From: Sinorhizobium glycinis
GTDB lineage: Bacteria; Pseudomonadota; Alphaproteobacteria; Rhizobiales; Rhizobiaceae
Direction: 5' to 3'
Length of the DNA stretch: 64,000 nucleotides
Assembly (NCBI RefSeq): GCF_001651865.1
Contig: NZ_LPUX01000050.1
Location: 248,492 to 312,491, forward strand
Positions 11,786 to 21,156 of this stretch are shown here, one piece after another. Below the pieces are notes generated by a model, which had not been told where the DNA came from, searched no databases, and saw nothing but the letters and a program-made list of their open reading frames with translations. The translations under genes were made by a program, and so were the position numbers. How positions within the stretch are numbered: the first letter of the stretch is position 1; the number at the start of each line of letters is the position of its first letter.

Positions 11786-13723
11786 ATGAAATTGGAGAGG
11801 CTGTTGGCCAGTATCGATTCCGCCGCGAGAGGTTCTCAGGTCTATGTCGAAAGGCCAGGCTTTTCCGTCAGGCACGCCAAGACGCTGGCGGGCACCCGCA
11901 GCGCGCTGTTCTCGCTTTCGATAGCGGCGGCGATCGTCTTTGCGGTCGAGCTCATCGTGCGCCAGTCGGTCTCCGACACGATCGCCTATTTCATTGATCC
12001 GATGCGGCCGGCCTGGACAACGGTCGCTGCATTCTTCCTCTTCATGCTGGCGCTTGACGCGCTCTTCGGACGGGAACACAAGGGCGCGCTCCTCATTGCG
12101 CCCCTCGCCCTCGTGCCGGCCTTCATCTGCCAGCAGAAACAGGTTTTCCTGTCCGACCCGCTTTACCCGACCGATTTTCTCTTCGGCCGGCAGATCATGG
12201 AACTGATGCCGGTTCTCGTGAAGGACAGGCCCTGGACCGCCGTCGGCGTCGTCCTCGGCATTCTGGCGACCGTCGTCGTCATCGGTCTGCTGTTGCGCTA
12301 CGCCTGGCGGAACTTCCCGAAGCTGACGCGCCGGGAGCGTCTCGCGCGGATTGCCTTCGCCCTGCCGCTGCTCGTCGCCTTCTGGAACATCATGGATTAC
12401 AACCAGTTCTCGTGGGTCCGCGACCGGCTGCGGGTCATCCCGATCATGTGGGACCAGACCGAGAACTATCGGCACAACGGGTTTGTGCTCGCCTTCGCGA
12501 TCAACCTGCCGATGGCCAATGTGAGCGCCCCGGCCGGCTACATGGCGGATGCGATCGATCGCATTCCCGTAAAGCCGCTTCCCGCCGGTACGACGCATCG
12601 CGGCAAGCCGGACGTCATCGTGCTGATGAGCGAGTCCTTCTGGGATCCGACGCGCCTCCCAAAGGTTAAGCTGACGCCCGACCCGATGCCGACCATTCGC
12701 GAATTGCAGGGCGGCAACGTCTTCTCGCCGGAGTTCGGCGGCATGACGGCGAATGTCGAGTTCGAGGCGCTGACCGGCTTTTCGAACGCATTCCTGCCCT
12801 ATGGCAGCATCCCCTACCAGCAATATATCCGCAATCCGATTCCGTCGCTCGCCACCTTCTTCCGCGGCGAAGGCTATGTCTCGCGTGCCATCCATCCCTT
12901 TCAGGGATGGTTCTGGAACCGCACCGCCGTCTACAAGGCCTTCGGCTTCGATACGTTCCGCTCGGAGGAGAACATGCCGGCTATGCAGAAGCGCGGAATT
13001 TTCGCCTCTGATGAGTCGCTGACGAAGGAGATCATACGCCAGGCGGATGCGCTGGACGATCCATTCTTCTTCTTTGCCGTGACATTGCAGGGCCATGGTC
13101 CCTACGAGCCTAATCGCTACGCGAAGAACACCATTAAGGTCGAGGGCAATCTGCCGGAAAGCGATCGCCAGGTTCTCGCCACCTACGCGCAGGGCATCAA
13201 GGAAGCCGACGACAGTCTGAAAATGCTGATGCACTGGGCGAAGAACCGGGACCGCGAGACGATCATCGTGCTCTTCGGCGACCACCTGCCGCCGCTCAAC
13301 ACCGTCTATACCAGCACGGGTTACATGAAAGACGTGACGGCGGAGCGCAAAGGGCCGAAGGACCAGATGAAGGCGCAGCACGAAACGCCGCTCGTCGTCT
13401 GGTCGAACAAGACCGGTGCGCGCAAGGATATCGGCAGCATCAGCCCGGCCTTTCTCTCCTACCAGATCCTGAAGCAGGCGGGCTACGAGCATCCGTACTA
13501 CACCGGGTTCCTCGGCAAGGTTCACGACCACTTCCGAATTCTCGACCGCTATATGCTGATCCGCAAGAACGGCAAGGAGGTCGCGGATTGGCTGCGCCAG
13601 CCGAAGATACCGCCGTCCCTGCGCGACTATCGCTTCCTGCAGCACGACATGATGTTCGGCAAGCGCTACAGCACCGAGCGCTTCTTCCAGTCCCACGCCG
13701 AACTCTTCAATGCCGGCCTTTAA
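11786..13723 (+). CDS. LTA synthase/sulfatase-family membrane protein (possible phosphoglycerol transferase)
   Basis: A 645-residue membrane enzyme of the alkaline-phosphatase superfamily. The N-terminal 200 residues hold about five membrane helices, including SLSIAAAIVFAVELIV and VGVVLGILATVVVIGLLL. The periplasmic catalytic domain starts near DVIVLMSESFWDP (metal Glu). The GGMTANVEFEALTGF segment carries the likely nucleophilic Thr, and FGDHLPP holds the Asp-His pair. Gram-positive LtaS polymerises glycerol phosphate. Gram-negative relatives such as OpgB and rhizobial CgmB transfer phosphoglycerol to periplasmic glucans, so a glucan- or lipid-modifying role is likely but unproven. I use the ATG at 11786 rather than the TTG at 11771. 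Confidence 0.8.
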   Translation: MKLERLLASIDSAARGSQVYVERPGFSVRHAKTLAGTRSALFSLSIAAAIVFAVELIVRQSVSDTIAYFIDPMRPAWTTVAAFFLFMLALDALFGREHKGALLIAPLALVPAFICQQKQVFLSDPLYPTDFLFGRQIMELMPVLVKDRPWTAVGVVLGILATVVVIGLLLRYAWRNFPKLTRRERLARIAFALPLLVAFWNIMDYNQFSWVRDRLRVIPIMWDQTENYRHNGFVLAFAINLPMANVSAPAGYMADAIDRIPVKPLPAGTTHRGKPDVIVLMSESFWDPTRLPKVKLTPDPMPTIRELQGGNVFSPEFGGMTANVEFEALTGFSNAFLPYGSIPYQQYIRNPIPSLATFFRGEGYVSRAIHPFQGWFWNRTAVYKAFGFDTFRSEENMPAMQKRGIFASDESLTKEIIRQADALDDPFFFFAVTLQGHGPYEPNRYAKNTIKVEGNLPESDRQVLATYAQGIKEADDSLKMLMHWAKNRDRETIIVLFGDHLPPLNTVYTSTGYMKDVTAERKGPKDQMKAQHETPLVVWSNKTGARKDIGSISPAFLSYQILKQAGYEHPYYTGFLGKVHDHFRILDRYMLIRKNGKEVADWLRQPKIPPSLRDYRFLQHDMMFGKRYSTERFFQSHAELFNAGL

Positions 13724-13732
13724 CCGGCTTTA

Positions 13733-13756
13733 GCCGGAACGAGATTGCGTTCCGGC
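13733..13756 (+). terminator. Hairpin downstream of the LTA-synthase-like gene
   Basis: GCCGGAACG (13733-13741) pairs perfectly with CGTTCCGGC (13748-13756) around AGATTG, nine bases after the stop. No T-run follows, so it is a possible Rho-independent terminator only if pausing suffices. Confidence 0.4.
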
Positions 13757-14209
13757 CAGCGATTGGCTTCGCAGCTTCCCGACCCTCGAAGGACGATGTC
13801 ACCCATCGACCTCATTTCATCGCGGTCGCACGTTTCCGCGAGCTGCCGAACCGGCCAAGCAAGAACAATCAGCAGGCGAGTAAACTATCCCTAAAGTATC
13901 AAGTTATCCAAAAGCTTGACAGGCGCAAAAAATCTTAACATTTGATATGCATCTTATAGCTGCAAGGTTGCGCGAAAGCACAGCGGAGTGAGTACGCAGA
14001 ACGCAGTTTGCCTGCTTTCCAGGCGGCTGCTCGGTAACAGGCACGGTTACCGCGATCTGCGTGCGGCTCCGGCAGGCGCGCCACCACTCGCACGGATGCC
14101 AGCATCGGTGCTGGCCCCAACTACGCATGTCGGATTGTGATCGCTTGCTTTCTAACATTTGCGTGAACCCGAACCGCGGGCTTGCGCATTTAGGCCGAGG
14201 TGGGATTGT
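13757..14209. other. Long noncoding stretch before the winged-helix gene
   Basis: About 450 bases without a convincing gene. The middle (13880-13960) is AT-richer than its surroundings and contains TTGACA at 13916-13921 without a well-spaced -10 partner. A small hairpin GCCAGCA-TCGG-TGCTGGC lies at 14098-14115. I recognise no RNA family here. The open frames in it show no domain. Confidence 0.4.
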
Positions 14210-15184
14210 ATGTTGGTTGCATCGGAGCACGGGTTGGTCGAGGCGTTCGGTGCTCGGAGAGATCGGGAGCACGCGCAGCAGATGCAGCGGCTTGCTGGAA
14301 CGGAAAAAGCCGAACGGAAGACTCCACCCCCCTTCACGGTGGATGCCCTCTTGCAAAATCCTCAATTTCTTGAGGTCCTGCAAGCTGGCGCGCGCACGCT
14401 GATTTCCATAAACGATCTTTTTCCGCGCATCGCGCGCCTGGTCGCAGCCCACCAGAAATGGATGCTCACGCAGGCCGCCTACGCTCTGCATCTGGAGCGC
14501 GAACGAGACAATGCCGATTCAGGCATCACTGCAGCGCGATTGCTGAAAGTCATGCGCGAAACGGGTGCTGCCAGCCGGAACACGACAACCGCGTTCCTTG
14601 CGGAACTCCTTGCCTACAAGCTGCTCCGCCCCGCAAACGGCGGCCGCACAAAAAGGACGCGTCCACTCGAACCGACGGAGATCAGCGAGAACGCCATGCG
14701 GCTCTGGTTCAAGACGCAGATGAGTACACTCGATTTGCTGGATGGCGGATCGCGGGTGAGATGCGTCGAGACCGATCCCACCATATTCGAGCGTGCCCAG
14801 CCCCGTGCCGCAATACGGCTGCTTTCGGACGCAAGATGGACGCAGCCCCCGGAAGGAGTTGCGATTTTCGTCTGGTCGGAGTCCGGCGGGGTTATCCTCG
14901 ACGACCTGATGGCGCGTCCCACAAATCTTGTCGCTACCAACGGCAAGGTCTGGATTGAGGTCAACCCTGCAAGACTTGCGGAGCGCTACCTGATTTCGAA
15001 CACGCATATTCGCCGCCTGATCGCGCGTGCCGAAGCCGCCGGCTTTATCGGCAAGGGAGATGGCGGGGCGCGTGGCCGTTACTGGCTGAGCAGCCGGCTT
15101 GTCGAGGAATACGCCTCGTGGGAAGCCGTCAAGTTCGAGGCCCTGGCCGAAGCCTTCGACCAATCCGCAGCCCCGCCTCCCTGA
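14210..15184 (+). CDS. Hypothetical protein with probable tandem winged-helix domains
   Basis: A 324-residue protein I do not recognise. The start at 14210 (MLVASEHG) follows GGTGGG. The frame is open from 14159. The region around residues 95-160 (ITAARLLKVMRETGAASRNT, then AFLAELLAYKLLRP) reads like a winged-helix unit with a basic wing (GGRTKRTRP). The C-terminal 60 residues contain LAERYLISNTHIRRLIARAE followed by GGARGRYWLS, another helix-turn-helix plus wing. This suggests a DNA-binding regulator of MarR/PadR-like build. It stands alone, after a long noncoding stretch, with no obvious partner gene. Confidence 0.6.
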   Translation: MLVASEHGLVEAFGARRDREHAQQMQRLAGTEKAERKTPPPFTVDALLQNPQFLEVLQAGARTLISINDLFPRIARLVAAHQKWMLTQAAYALHLERERDNADSGITAARLLKVMRETGAASRNTTTAFLAELLAYKLLRPANGGRTKRTRPLEPTEISENAMRLWFKTQMSTLDLLDGGSRVRCVETDPTIFERAQPRAAIRLLSDARWTQPPEGVAIFVWSESGGVILDDLMARPTNLVATNGKVWIEVNPARLAERYLISNTHIRRLIARAEAAGFIGKGDGGARGRYWLSSRLVEEYASWEAVKFEALAEAFDQSAAPPP

Positions 15185-15195
15185 CGCAAAGCGCG

Positions 15196-15594
15196 TTACT
15201 GAGACGCCTCCGCGAAGCGCGGGAGGTCGTCACGGATGTCGTAAAAGTCACCCTTGTCGGCGCAAAAGATGTGATAGCCGGGCTTGAGCCCGGTCGGCCC
15301 GTCAAAGGTTCCCGCCAGGATCGAGGTATAGTCGAGATCGTCCGCCTTCCAGAACAGCGCCGAACCGCAATGCCGGCAGAATCCGCGCCGAGCTGCACTG
15401 CTGGAACGATACCAGGTAATCTCGTCGACGCCTTCAACATCCATATGGCTGTCGAGCACATTCGTGGCCGCGTAATAGAGTCCCGTCTGCTTTCGGCATT
15501 GGGAACAATGGCAGAAAATCAGCTCCCTCAGTTCTCCCCGCGTCTTGAACCGCACCGCGCCGCAAAGGCAGCCGCCTTCGTGGATATCCGTCAT
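15196..15594 (-). CDS. GFA family zinc-binding protein
   Basis: A 132-residue protein of the GFA (glutathione-dependent formaldehyde-activating enzyme/CENP-V) fold. Zinc-ligand cysteines are present as GGCLCGAVRF, CHCSQCRKQTG and FCRHCGSALFW. The family is named after Gfa, but most members have no proven reaction, so formaldehyde detoxification should not be assumed. The ATG at 15594 is preceded by GGAGAGGG. The frame extends four codons further upstream. A minus-strand terminator stands just before it, so it has its own promoter. Confidence 0.8.
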   Translation of the reverse strand: MTDIHEGGCLCGAVRFKTRGELRELIFCHCSQCRKQTGLYYAATNVLDSHMDVEGVDEITWYRSSSAARRGFCRHCGSALFWKADDLDYTSILAGTFDGPTGLKPGYHIFCADKGDFYDIRDDLPRFAEASQ

Positions 15595-15611
15595 TTCCCT
15601 CTCCACTGCAG

Positions 15612-15648
15612 AAAAAAAGCCGGGTCAACTTCACAAAGCTGACCCGGC
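15612..15648 (-). terminator. Intrinsic terminator between aroF and the GFA gene
   Basis: On the minus strand GCCGGGTCA (15648-15640) pairs with TGACCCGGC (15627-15619), followed by seven T (15618-15612). This is a strong intrinsic terminator. It probably ends the aroF transcript after a 3' region of about 170 bases that includes a dispersed palindromic repeat. Confidence 0.8.
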
Positions 15649-15710
15649 CCTGTCAAATTCAGAAGACGCGCCGATCGTTCAGAAAAATTGAGCCATCGGC
15701 GCGGCTACCG

Positions 15711-15806
15711 CATGTTTCCATCGGAGCCGATATAAGGATAAAACACGCAGCATTTCAAAGTGCTACAGCGACCTTTGTGCGCCTGAAAAAGACGCACGGC
15801 GCCGTG
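15711..15806. repeat. Dispersed palindromic intergenic repeat, copy 1 (RIME-like)
   Basis: The block CATGTTTCCATCGGAGCCGA, then AAGGATAAAACACGCAGC, then TTCAAAGTGCTACAGCG, then an imperfect stem GTGCG...CGCAC matches copy 2 at 45848-45942 in the same order. Such elements are common between genes in Sinorhizobium. I believe it belongs to the RIME group, but I name it from memory. It lies in the 3' region of aroF. Confidence 0.7.
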
Positions 15807-15814
15807 GGGATCAC

Positions 15815-17188
15815 TCAACCGTTGACCACCATCTTCTTCTCGTCGCGGCCACCCTTCATCCGCTCGGCGAGCAGGAAGGCGAGCTCCAGCGCCTGATCGG
15901 CGTTGAGGCGCGGATCGCAATGGGTGTGGTAACGGTCGGCGAGGTCGTCACCGGAAAGCGCGCGAGCGCCTCCGGTGCATTCGGTCACGTCGTTGCCGGT
16001 CATCTCGATGTGAATGCCGCCCGGATGGCTGCCCTCGGCGCGGTGGATCTGGAAGAAGCTTTCGACTTCCGAGAGGATCCGTTCGAAGGGCCGGGTCTTG
16101 TAGTTGTTGAGCGTGATCGTGTTGCCATGCATCGGATCGCACGACCAGACGACCTTCTTGCCCTCACGCTCGACGGCGCGGATCAGACGCGGCAGGTGCT
16201 CTGCAACCTTGTCGTGGCCAAAGCGGCAGATCAGCGTCAGGCGGCCCGCTTCGTTGGCGGGATTCAACAGGTCGATCAGTTCCAGGAGGCCGTCGGCTGT
16301 CAGCGACGGACCGCATTTCAGCCCGAGCGGATTCTTGATGCCGCGGCAATATTCGATATGCGCATGGTCCGGCTGGCGGGTGCGGTCGCCGATCCATATC
16401 ATATGACCGGAGGTGGCGTACCAATCGCCCGAGGTCGAATCGACGCGCGTCAGCGCCTGCTCGTAGCCGAGCAATAGCGCCTCGTGACTGGTGAAGAAAT
16501 CGGTCTCGCGCAGGCTTGGATGGTTCTCCGAGGTGATGCCGATCGCCTTCATGAAATCCATGGTCTCGGAAATCCGGTCGGCGAGCTTGCGGTAGCGCTC
16601 GGCCTGCGGACTGTCCTTGACGAAGCCCAGCATCCATTGATGCACGTTTTCGAGATTGGCGTAGCCGCCCATCGCGAAGGCGCGCAACAGGTTGAGCGTT
16701 GCGGCGGATTGGCGATAGGCCATGATCTGCCGCTCCGGATTGGGGACGCGCGCCTGCTCCGTGAATTCGATGCCGTTGATGATGTCGCCGCGGTAGCTGG
16801 GCAGCGTGATGTCGCCCTGCTTCTCGACGCCCGAGGAGCGCGGCTTTGCAAACTGGCCGGCGATACGGCCGACCTTGACGACCGGCTGCTGGGCCCCGAA
16901 GGTCAGCACCACCGCCATCTGCAGGAAAGCGCGGAAGAAGTCGCGGATCGTGTCGGCGCCATGCTCGGCGAAGCTCTCGGCGCAGTCACCGCCCTGCAAC
17001 AGGAAGCCACGGCCCTCGGCCACGTTCGCGAGCGCACTCTTCAGACGCCGAGCCTCACCGGCAAAGACGAGCGGCGGAAACTTCGCGAGACGGCCTTCAA
17101 CGGCCTCGAGCGCTACGAGGTCCGGATAGTCCGGCACCTGCTGAATAGGTTTTTGCCGCCAGCTGTTCGGAGTCCAAGTCTGTGCCAT
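15815..17188 (-). CDS. aroF: Class II 3-deoxy-D-arabino-heptulosonate 7-phosphate synthase
   Basis: A 457-residue class II (plant-type) DAHP synthase, which condenses phosphoenolpyruvate with erythrose 4-phosphate in the first step of the shikimate pathway. Typical segments are [20 protein letters not shown] at the N-terminus, [11 protein letters not shown] (the metal-binding Cys), [38 protein letters not shown] and [14 protein letters not shown]. The start is chosen at MAQTW (17188). ATG at 17194 and GTG at 17197 are in frame just upstream. It appears monocistronic. The symbol follows rhizobial usage; aroG or aroH are also used for class II enzymes. Confidence 0.93.
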   Translation of the reverse strand: MAQTWTPNSWRQKPIQQVPDYPDLVALEAVEGRLAKFPPLVFAGEARRLKSALANVAEGRGFLLQGGDCAESFAEHGADTIRDFFRAFLQMAVVLTFGAQQPVVKVGRIAGQFAKPRSSGVEKQGDITLPSYRGDIINGIEFTEQARVPNPERQIMAYRQSAATLNLLRAFAMGGYANLENVHQWMLGFVKDSPQAERYRKLADRISETMDFMKAIGITSENHPSLRETDFFTSHEALLLGYEQALTRVDSTSGDWYATSGHMIWIGDRTRQPDHAHIEYCRGIKNPLGLKCGPSLTADGLLELIDLLNPANEAGRLTLICRFGHDKVAEHLPRLIRAVEREGKKVVWSCDPMHGNTITLNNYKTRPFERILSEVESFFQIHRAEGSHPGGIHIEMTGNDVTECTGGARALSGDDLADRYHTHCDPRLNADQALELAFLLAERMKGGRDEKKMVVNG

Positions 17189-17318
17189 TTCCATCACCTG
17201 TTGTCTGACGCGGCTGGGGACCGCGTCGCGGATGCGGGCTTATAAACGTTAACAAGGGGCTTGGAAAGCCATTCTGCCAGAAAACATGGGCTGCCTTCGG
17301 GCCAAACGGAACCACGGT

Positions 17319-18710
17319 TCACGCGACCCGTTCGCCCTTCCTTACACGGTAGCTCGGCTGATACATGGTCACCAACTCCTCCGCCGCGGTCGGATGAACC
17401 GCCATGGTGCGGTCGAAGTCATCCTTGGTGCATCCTGCCTTCAGTGAAATCCCCAGCAATTGCGCCATTTCGCCGGCGTCATGGCCGAGGATATGCGCGC
17501 CCACGACGGTGCGATCCGCGGCATTGACGAGCAGCTTCATGATCATCTTTTCCTTGCGTCCCGAAAGGGTCGCCTTCATCGGCCGGAATTCGGCACGGTA
17601 GACTTCGAGCTCGTCATATTTCCGCGCGGCCTCCTCCTCACTCATTCCAACCGTACCGATCTCCGGCTGCGAGAAGACGGCCGTTGCGATCAGATCATGA
17701 TCCGGCGAAGTCGGATTGTTCTTGTACTCCGTCTCGATGAAGCACATCGCCTCGTGGATGGCCACGGGCGTCAGTTGCACGCGGTCCGTGACGTCGCCGA
17801 GCGCGTAGATCCCCGGCGCGCTCGTGCGCGAGAAGGCGTCGACGATGATGGCGCCGCGCTCGTTGGTCTTGACGCCGGCATGTTCCAGCCCCAGGCCCTG
17901 GGTATTCGGCACGCGGCCGAGCGCGAGCATCACCTGGTCGACGGCGATTTCGCCATGCTTCATGGTCGTTGCAATCCGCTGACCGTCGGCGCCCGGCGAT
18001 ACCGACTGGATGATATCCTCGCAGAGGATTCGGACGCCCTTCTCCTCCATCGCCGCATGCAGGCCACGCCTCAGGTCCTGGTCGAAACGAGAGAGGATCT
18101 CCTTGCCGCGATAGATCAGTGTCGTTTCGACGCCAAGGCCGTGGAAGATATTGGCGAACTCGACGGCGATATATCCGCCGCCGGCGATCAGGATCGATTT
18201 CGGAAGCTCCGGAAGGTCGAAGGCTTCATTGGAGGTGATGCAGAGTTCATGTCCCGGCAGCGCATCATGCGGACTGGGATGGCCGCCAACCGCGATCAGG
18301 ATACGTTCCGCGGTCACCGTTTTGCCGCTCCCGAGCAGCCGCACCTCGTTGGGTCCGGTGAGTTCGGCCCGCGTGTTCAGGATCTCCGCACCGGCATTTG
18401 AAAGCCCCTTGCGATAAAGGCCCTCGAGCCGGGTGATCTCCTGCTCCTTGGCCGCGACGAGCTTCTTCCAGTCGAAGCGGCTTTCGCCGACGCTCCAGCC
18501 GAAGCCCGCCGCATCTTCGAAATGCTCCGCATATTGCGAGGCGTAGACGTACAGCTTCTTCGGCACGCAGCCGCGGATCACGCAGGTGCCGCCGTAGCGA
18601 AACTCCTCGGCGATCGCCACCTTCTTGCCGAGTGCTGCCGCCAGCCGCCCGCTTCTCACGCCGCCAGAGCCGCCGCCGATCACGAAGAGGTCATAGTCGA
18701 AAGCGCTCAT
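17319..18710 (-). CDS. gor: Glutathione reductase
   Basis: A 463-residue flavoprotein disulfide reductase that regenerates reduced glutathione with NADPH in the cytoplasm. It shows the FAD-binding GGGSGGVRSGR near 12, the redox-active disulfide in GGTCVIRGCVPKK near 41-53, a second dinucleotide motif IAGGGYIAVEFANIF near 173, GIYALGDVTD, and the C-terminal active-site HPTAAEE. The ATG at 18710 is preceded by AGGAG at ideal spacing. The frame opens 21 codons earlier. It lies alone between aroF and a DUF2059 gene, which has its own terminator. Confidence 0.95.
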   Translation of the reverse strand: MSAFDYDLFVIGGGSGGVRSGRLAAALGKKVAIAEEFRYGGTCVIRGCVPKKLYVYASQYAEHFEDAAGFGWSVGESRFDWKKLVAAKEQEITRLEGLYRKGLSNAGAEILNTRAELTGPNEVRLLGSGKTVTAERILIAVGGHPSPHDALPGHELCITSNEAFDLPELPKSILIAGGGYIAVEFANIFHGLGVETTLIYRGKEILSRFDQDLRRGLHAAMEEKGVRILCEDIIQSVSPGADGQRIATTMKHGEIAVDQVMLALGRVPNTQGLGLEHAGVKTNERGAIIVDAFSRTSAPGIYALGDVTDRVQLTPVAIHEAMCFIETEYKNNPTSPDHDLIATAVFSQPEIGTVGMSEEEAARKYDELEVYRAEFRPMKATLSGRKEKMIMKLLVNAADRTVVGAHILGHDAGEMAQLLGISLKAGCTKDDFDRTMAVHPTAAEELVTMYQPSYRVRKGERVA

Positions 18711-18816
18711 GGAGAACTCCTGGAAGAAACTGAATAGGAAGGCCGCCGGTCGGCACTCCGGGATTTGATGCAAGGACGAGCGGGTCGCCTTTTCGCCCTG
18801 ATATAGTATTGCGATG

Positions 18817-18848
18817 CAAAAAAAGAAAAGCCCGGATCGCTCCGGGCT
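18817..18848 (-). terminator. Intrinsic terminator of the DUF2059 gene
   Basis: On the minus strand AGCCCGGA (18848-18841), loop GCGA, TCCGGGCT (18836-18829), then a T-rich run (TTTCTTTTTTT) to 18818. A textbook terminator 30 bases after the stop. Confidence 0.85.
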
Positions 18849-18878
18849 CGTGGATGAACGGTGAACCGCTTACTGGTC

Positions 18879-19424
18879 TTACTGCTGCGCGGGTGCCTGC
18901 GTCCCTGCGTCAGCGGCGGGGGCGCTGCCGATCTTCTCGTCGAGCGACTTGGTGGCCTCGTTGGCGAGATCGCGCGATACACCGGCTGCCCAGATGTCGG
19001 CTGCCTTCAGCAATTCGCGCGAGGCAATCGGACCGTCGTTCAGGAGCTTCTTGCCGGCCGCCGAGCTATAGAAGGCGGTGATCGCGTTGAGTTCCTCGAC
19101 CGAGAAGGTCTTGGCGTAGATCGTCGCCGCCTCGCGTTCCAGATCCGAGCGGCGTGCCGCCAGGCCAAGCGCCTTCTCGTCGACGGTCGCAGAGATCAGT
19201 TCCTGATGGTTCGGCGAAGCTTGAATGAGCGAGTTCTTCAGACGTTCGGCGAGGTTGGGCAGAATATTGTCGAAGCTGTTGGTGACGCCGAGCGCTCCGA
19301 TTGTCGCGCGCGCCGCCTTGATCTGATCTTCCGTCACGTCCTGTGCCTTGACCGCAGGCACCGAAACCGAAAGGAGAACGGCCGCGGTTGCGAATGCCCG
19401 GGCAAAACCTGTGATTTTGTTCAT
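18879..19424 (-). CDS. DUF2059 domain secreted protein
   Basis: A 181-residue protein with a clear Sec signal peptide: basic MNKITGFARAF, hydrophobic ATAAVLLSVSVPAV, and cleavage after KAQ or nearby. The mature part is helical and contains VEELNAITAFYSSAAGKKLL, the hallmark of DUF2059, a family of periplasmic proteins of unknown function common in Alphaproteobacteria. The C-terminus is rich in Ala, Pro and Gln. The ATG at 19424 is preceded by AGGAG. Upstream in-frame codons from 19511 lack a good site. It sits between gor and rpiA, all on the minus strand. Confidence 0.8.
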   Translation of the reverse strand: MNKITGFARAFATAAVLLSVSVPAVKAQDVTEDQIKAARATIGALGVTNSFDNILPNLAERLKNSLIQASPNHQELISATVDEKALGLAARRSDLEREAATIYAKTFSVEELNAITAFYSSAAGKKLLNDGPIASRELLKAADIWAAGVSRDLANEATKSLDEKIGSAPAADAGTQAPAQQ

Positions 19425-19542
19425 TTTTATCAATGCTCCTGTGTTGGCACATGTCGCCCGGCCAATTGCCGCCGCCAGGCATTTCATGTGCGGAATTCTC
19501 TCTTGCGCCATCGCCGCGGCGCGAGGTCGGACGGGCCTGCCC

Positions 19543-20238
19543 TCAGCCTGCCGCGAGCGTGCGCGCCCCCTCCGGACCGGCGATGATCGCCAGCGATGCC
19601 ATGCCGATGAAGAGCCCGTGCTCGACGACCCCCGGAATCGCGTTCAACTCGGCCGCAAGCGCCTCTGCATCAGGAATACGGCCAAAAGATGCATCCAGAA
19701 TGAGGTGGCCGCCATCGGTCATGAAGGCCCCGTCCCCCGAGGCGCGCACCGCGATCTCGCCGGTCAGGCCGAGACGTGCGGCAACCTTCTCGATCGCCAG
19801 CCGCGTCGTCACCTGACCGAACGGGTTCACCTCGATCGGCAGCTTGAAGGCACCGAGAACGTCGACGACTTTCGATTCATCGGCAATGACGATCATCCGT
19901 TCCGATGCGCTCGCGACGATCTTTTCACGCAGCAGCGCTCCGCCGCCGCCTTTGATCAGGCGCAGTTTTCCGTCGACCTCGTCGGCACCGTCGATGGTCA
20001 AATCGAGTTCCGGCAACTCGTCGAGCGATTTCAGCGGCACGCCGAGTTCGAGGCAAAGTCGCGCTGTCCGCTCGGAGGTCGGCACACCCTGGATTTGAAA
20101 GCCGGAGGCGACCTTTTCGGCCAGCAGCCGGACGAATTCCTCGGCCGTCGACCCGGTGCCGATACCAAGCCGCATTCCACTTTCGACATGATCAAGCGCC
20201 GCCTGGGCGGCCTTGATCTTCATCTGGCGGGCGTCCAT
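19543..20238 (-). CDS. rpiA: Ribose-5-phosphate isomerase A
   Basis: A 231-residue enzyme interconverting ribose 5-phosphate and ribulose 5-phosphate in the pentose phosphate pathway. Family motifs are [11 protein letters not shown] near 25, [18 protein letters not shown] near 83 (catalytic Asp and Glu) and [15 protein letters not shown]. The start [18 protein letters not shown] at 20238 gives the normal length. [12 protein letters not shown] from 20259 is an in-frame alternative. It is divergent from gph, whose start lies 216 bases away. Confidence 0.95.
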   Translation of the reverse strand: MDARQMKIKAAQAALDHVESGMRLGIGTGSTAEEFVRLLAEKVASGFQIQGVPTSERTARLCLELGVPLKSLDELPELDLTIDGADEVDGKLRLIKGGGGALLREKIVASASERMIVIADESKVVDVLGAFKLPIEVNPFGQVTTRLAIEKVAARLGLTGEIAVRASGDGAFMTDGGHLILDASFGRIPDAEALAAELNAIPGVVEHGLFIGMASLAIIAGPEGARTLAAG

Positions 20239-20454
20239 GCGCCACTCGCTCCCCTTCATGATCCGGCCGGCGAGCGGCCATTTCACCGGCTCCCGTCCAA
20301 TTTCGCTGAGACACTTACACGGCCATCGCAGCAAACAAAAGCCAAAATGCGAGACCCGCAGCGGATTCCGGCAGCGCTCCGGTCCCCGACTCCCGTTGCA
20401 TTCTCCGCCTACTTCGCATACGCGAACAGGAGGTTTCCCCAACACGAGGTTCCC

Positions 20455-21138
20455 GTGTCTCCGCCCCTTGTCGTCTTCGATCTCGACGGTACCCTCGTCG
20501 ACACCGCTCCGGACCTCGTCGCAAGCCTCAACCACGCGGTGACGCAAGCAGGTATCCAACCGGTTACGTACGCCGATCTCACCCATCTAGTGGGCCATGG
20601 CGCCCGCGCCATGATCGAGCGGACCTTCGCGCTGCGGGGCAAAGCGCTGAGTGAAGAGGAGCTGGCTTGGCAGATGAAGGAGTTCGTGGACTTCTACCAC
20701 GGCTCGATGCCGGGTGAATCACTGCCTTATCCCGGGCTTGTAGCGGCGCTCGACCGCCTGCAGGACGCCGGCCTGCGACTCGCCGTCTGCACCAACAAGC
20801 CGGAAATGCTCGCGAAGCGTCTGCTCGACGGGCTCGGCCTGATGGACCGCTTTGCCGCCGTTTCCGGCGGCGACACTTTCTCCGTCCGCAAGCCGCACGC
20901 CGAGCACCTGCTCTCGACGGTCGCCAATGCCGGCGGCGTCGCGGAAAGAGCGGTGATGGTCGGCGACAGCCTCAACGATATCCTGGTCGCCCGCAACGCC
21001 TCGGTTCCATCGATCGCCGTACCGTTTGGTTACTCCGACGTGCCGATCGCGAGCCTCTCGCCGGACAGGATCATCGAGCATTTCGACGAACTGACCCCGG
21101 AGCTTGTGAGGACCGTTCTCAGGCGGGAGAAGAAGTAG
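20455..21138 (+). CDS. gph: Phosphoglycolate phosphatase
   Basis: A 227-residue HAD-superfamily phosphatase that salvages 2-phosphoglycolate. The four HAD motifs are visible: [10 protein letters not shown] (nucleophile Asp) at 8-17, [16 protein letters not shown] (Lys) and MVGDSLNDI. It starts at a GTG (20455) with CGAGG seven bases upstream. No ATG gives a better product, and the frame is open far upstream across the rpiA promoter region without homology. A hairpin CCTGTG-GCGTT-CACAGG follows the stop. Confidence 0.9.
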   Translation: MSPPLVVFDLDGTLVDTAPDLVASLNHAVTQAGIQPVTYADLTHLVGHGARAMIERTFALRGKALSEEELAWQMKEFVDFYHGSMPGESLPYPGLVAALDRLQDAGLRLAVCTNKPEMLAKRLLDGLGLMDRFAAVSGGDTFSVRKPHAEHLLSTVANAGGVAERAVMVGDSLNDILVARNASVPSIAVPFGYSDVPIASLSPDRIIEHFDELTPELVRTVLRREKK

Positions 21139-21156
21139 AGCACCCGCCTGTGGCGT

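Noticed and set aside
11669-13696. A 675-residue minus-strand frame
   Set aside because: It is antisense to the LTA-synthase-like gene, whose product has clear catalytic motifs. The antisense product has none.
13911-13960. A TTGACA promoter-like hexamer in the gap before the winged-helix gene
   Set aside because: No -10 element lies at the right spacing, so I do not annotate it as a promoter.
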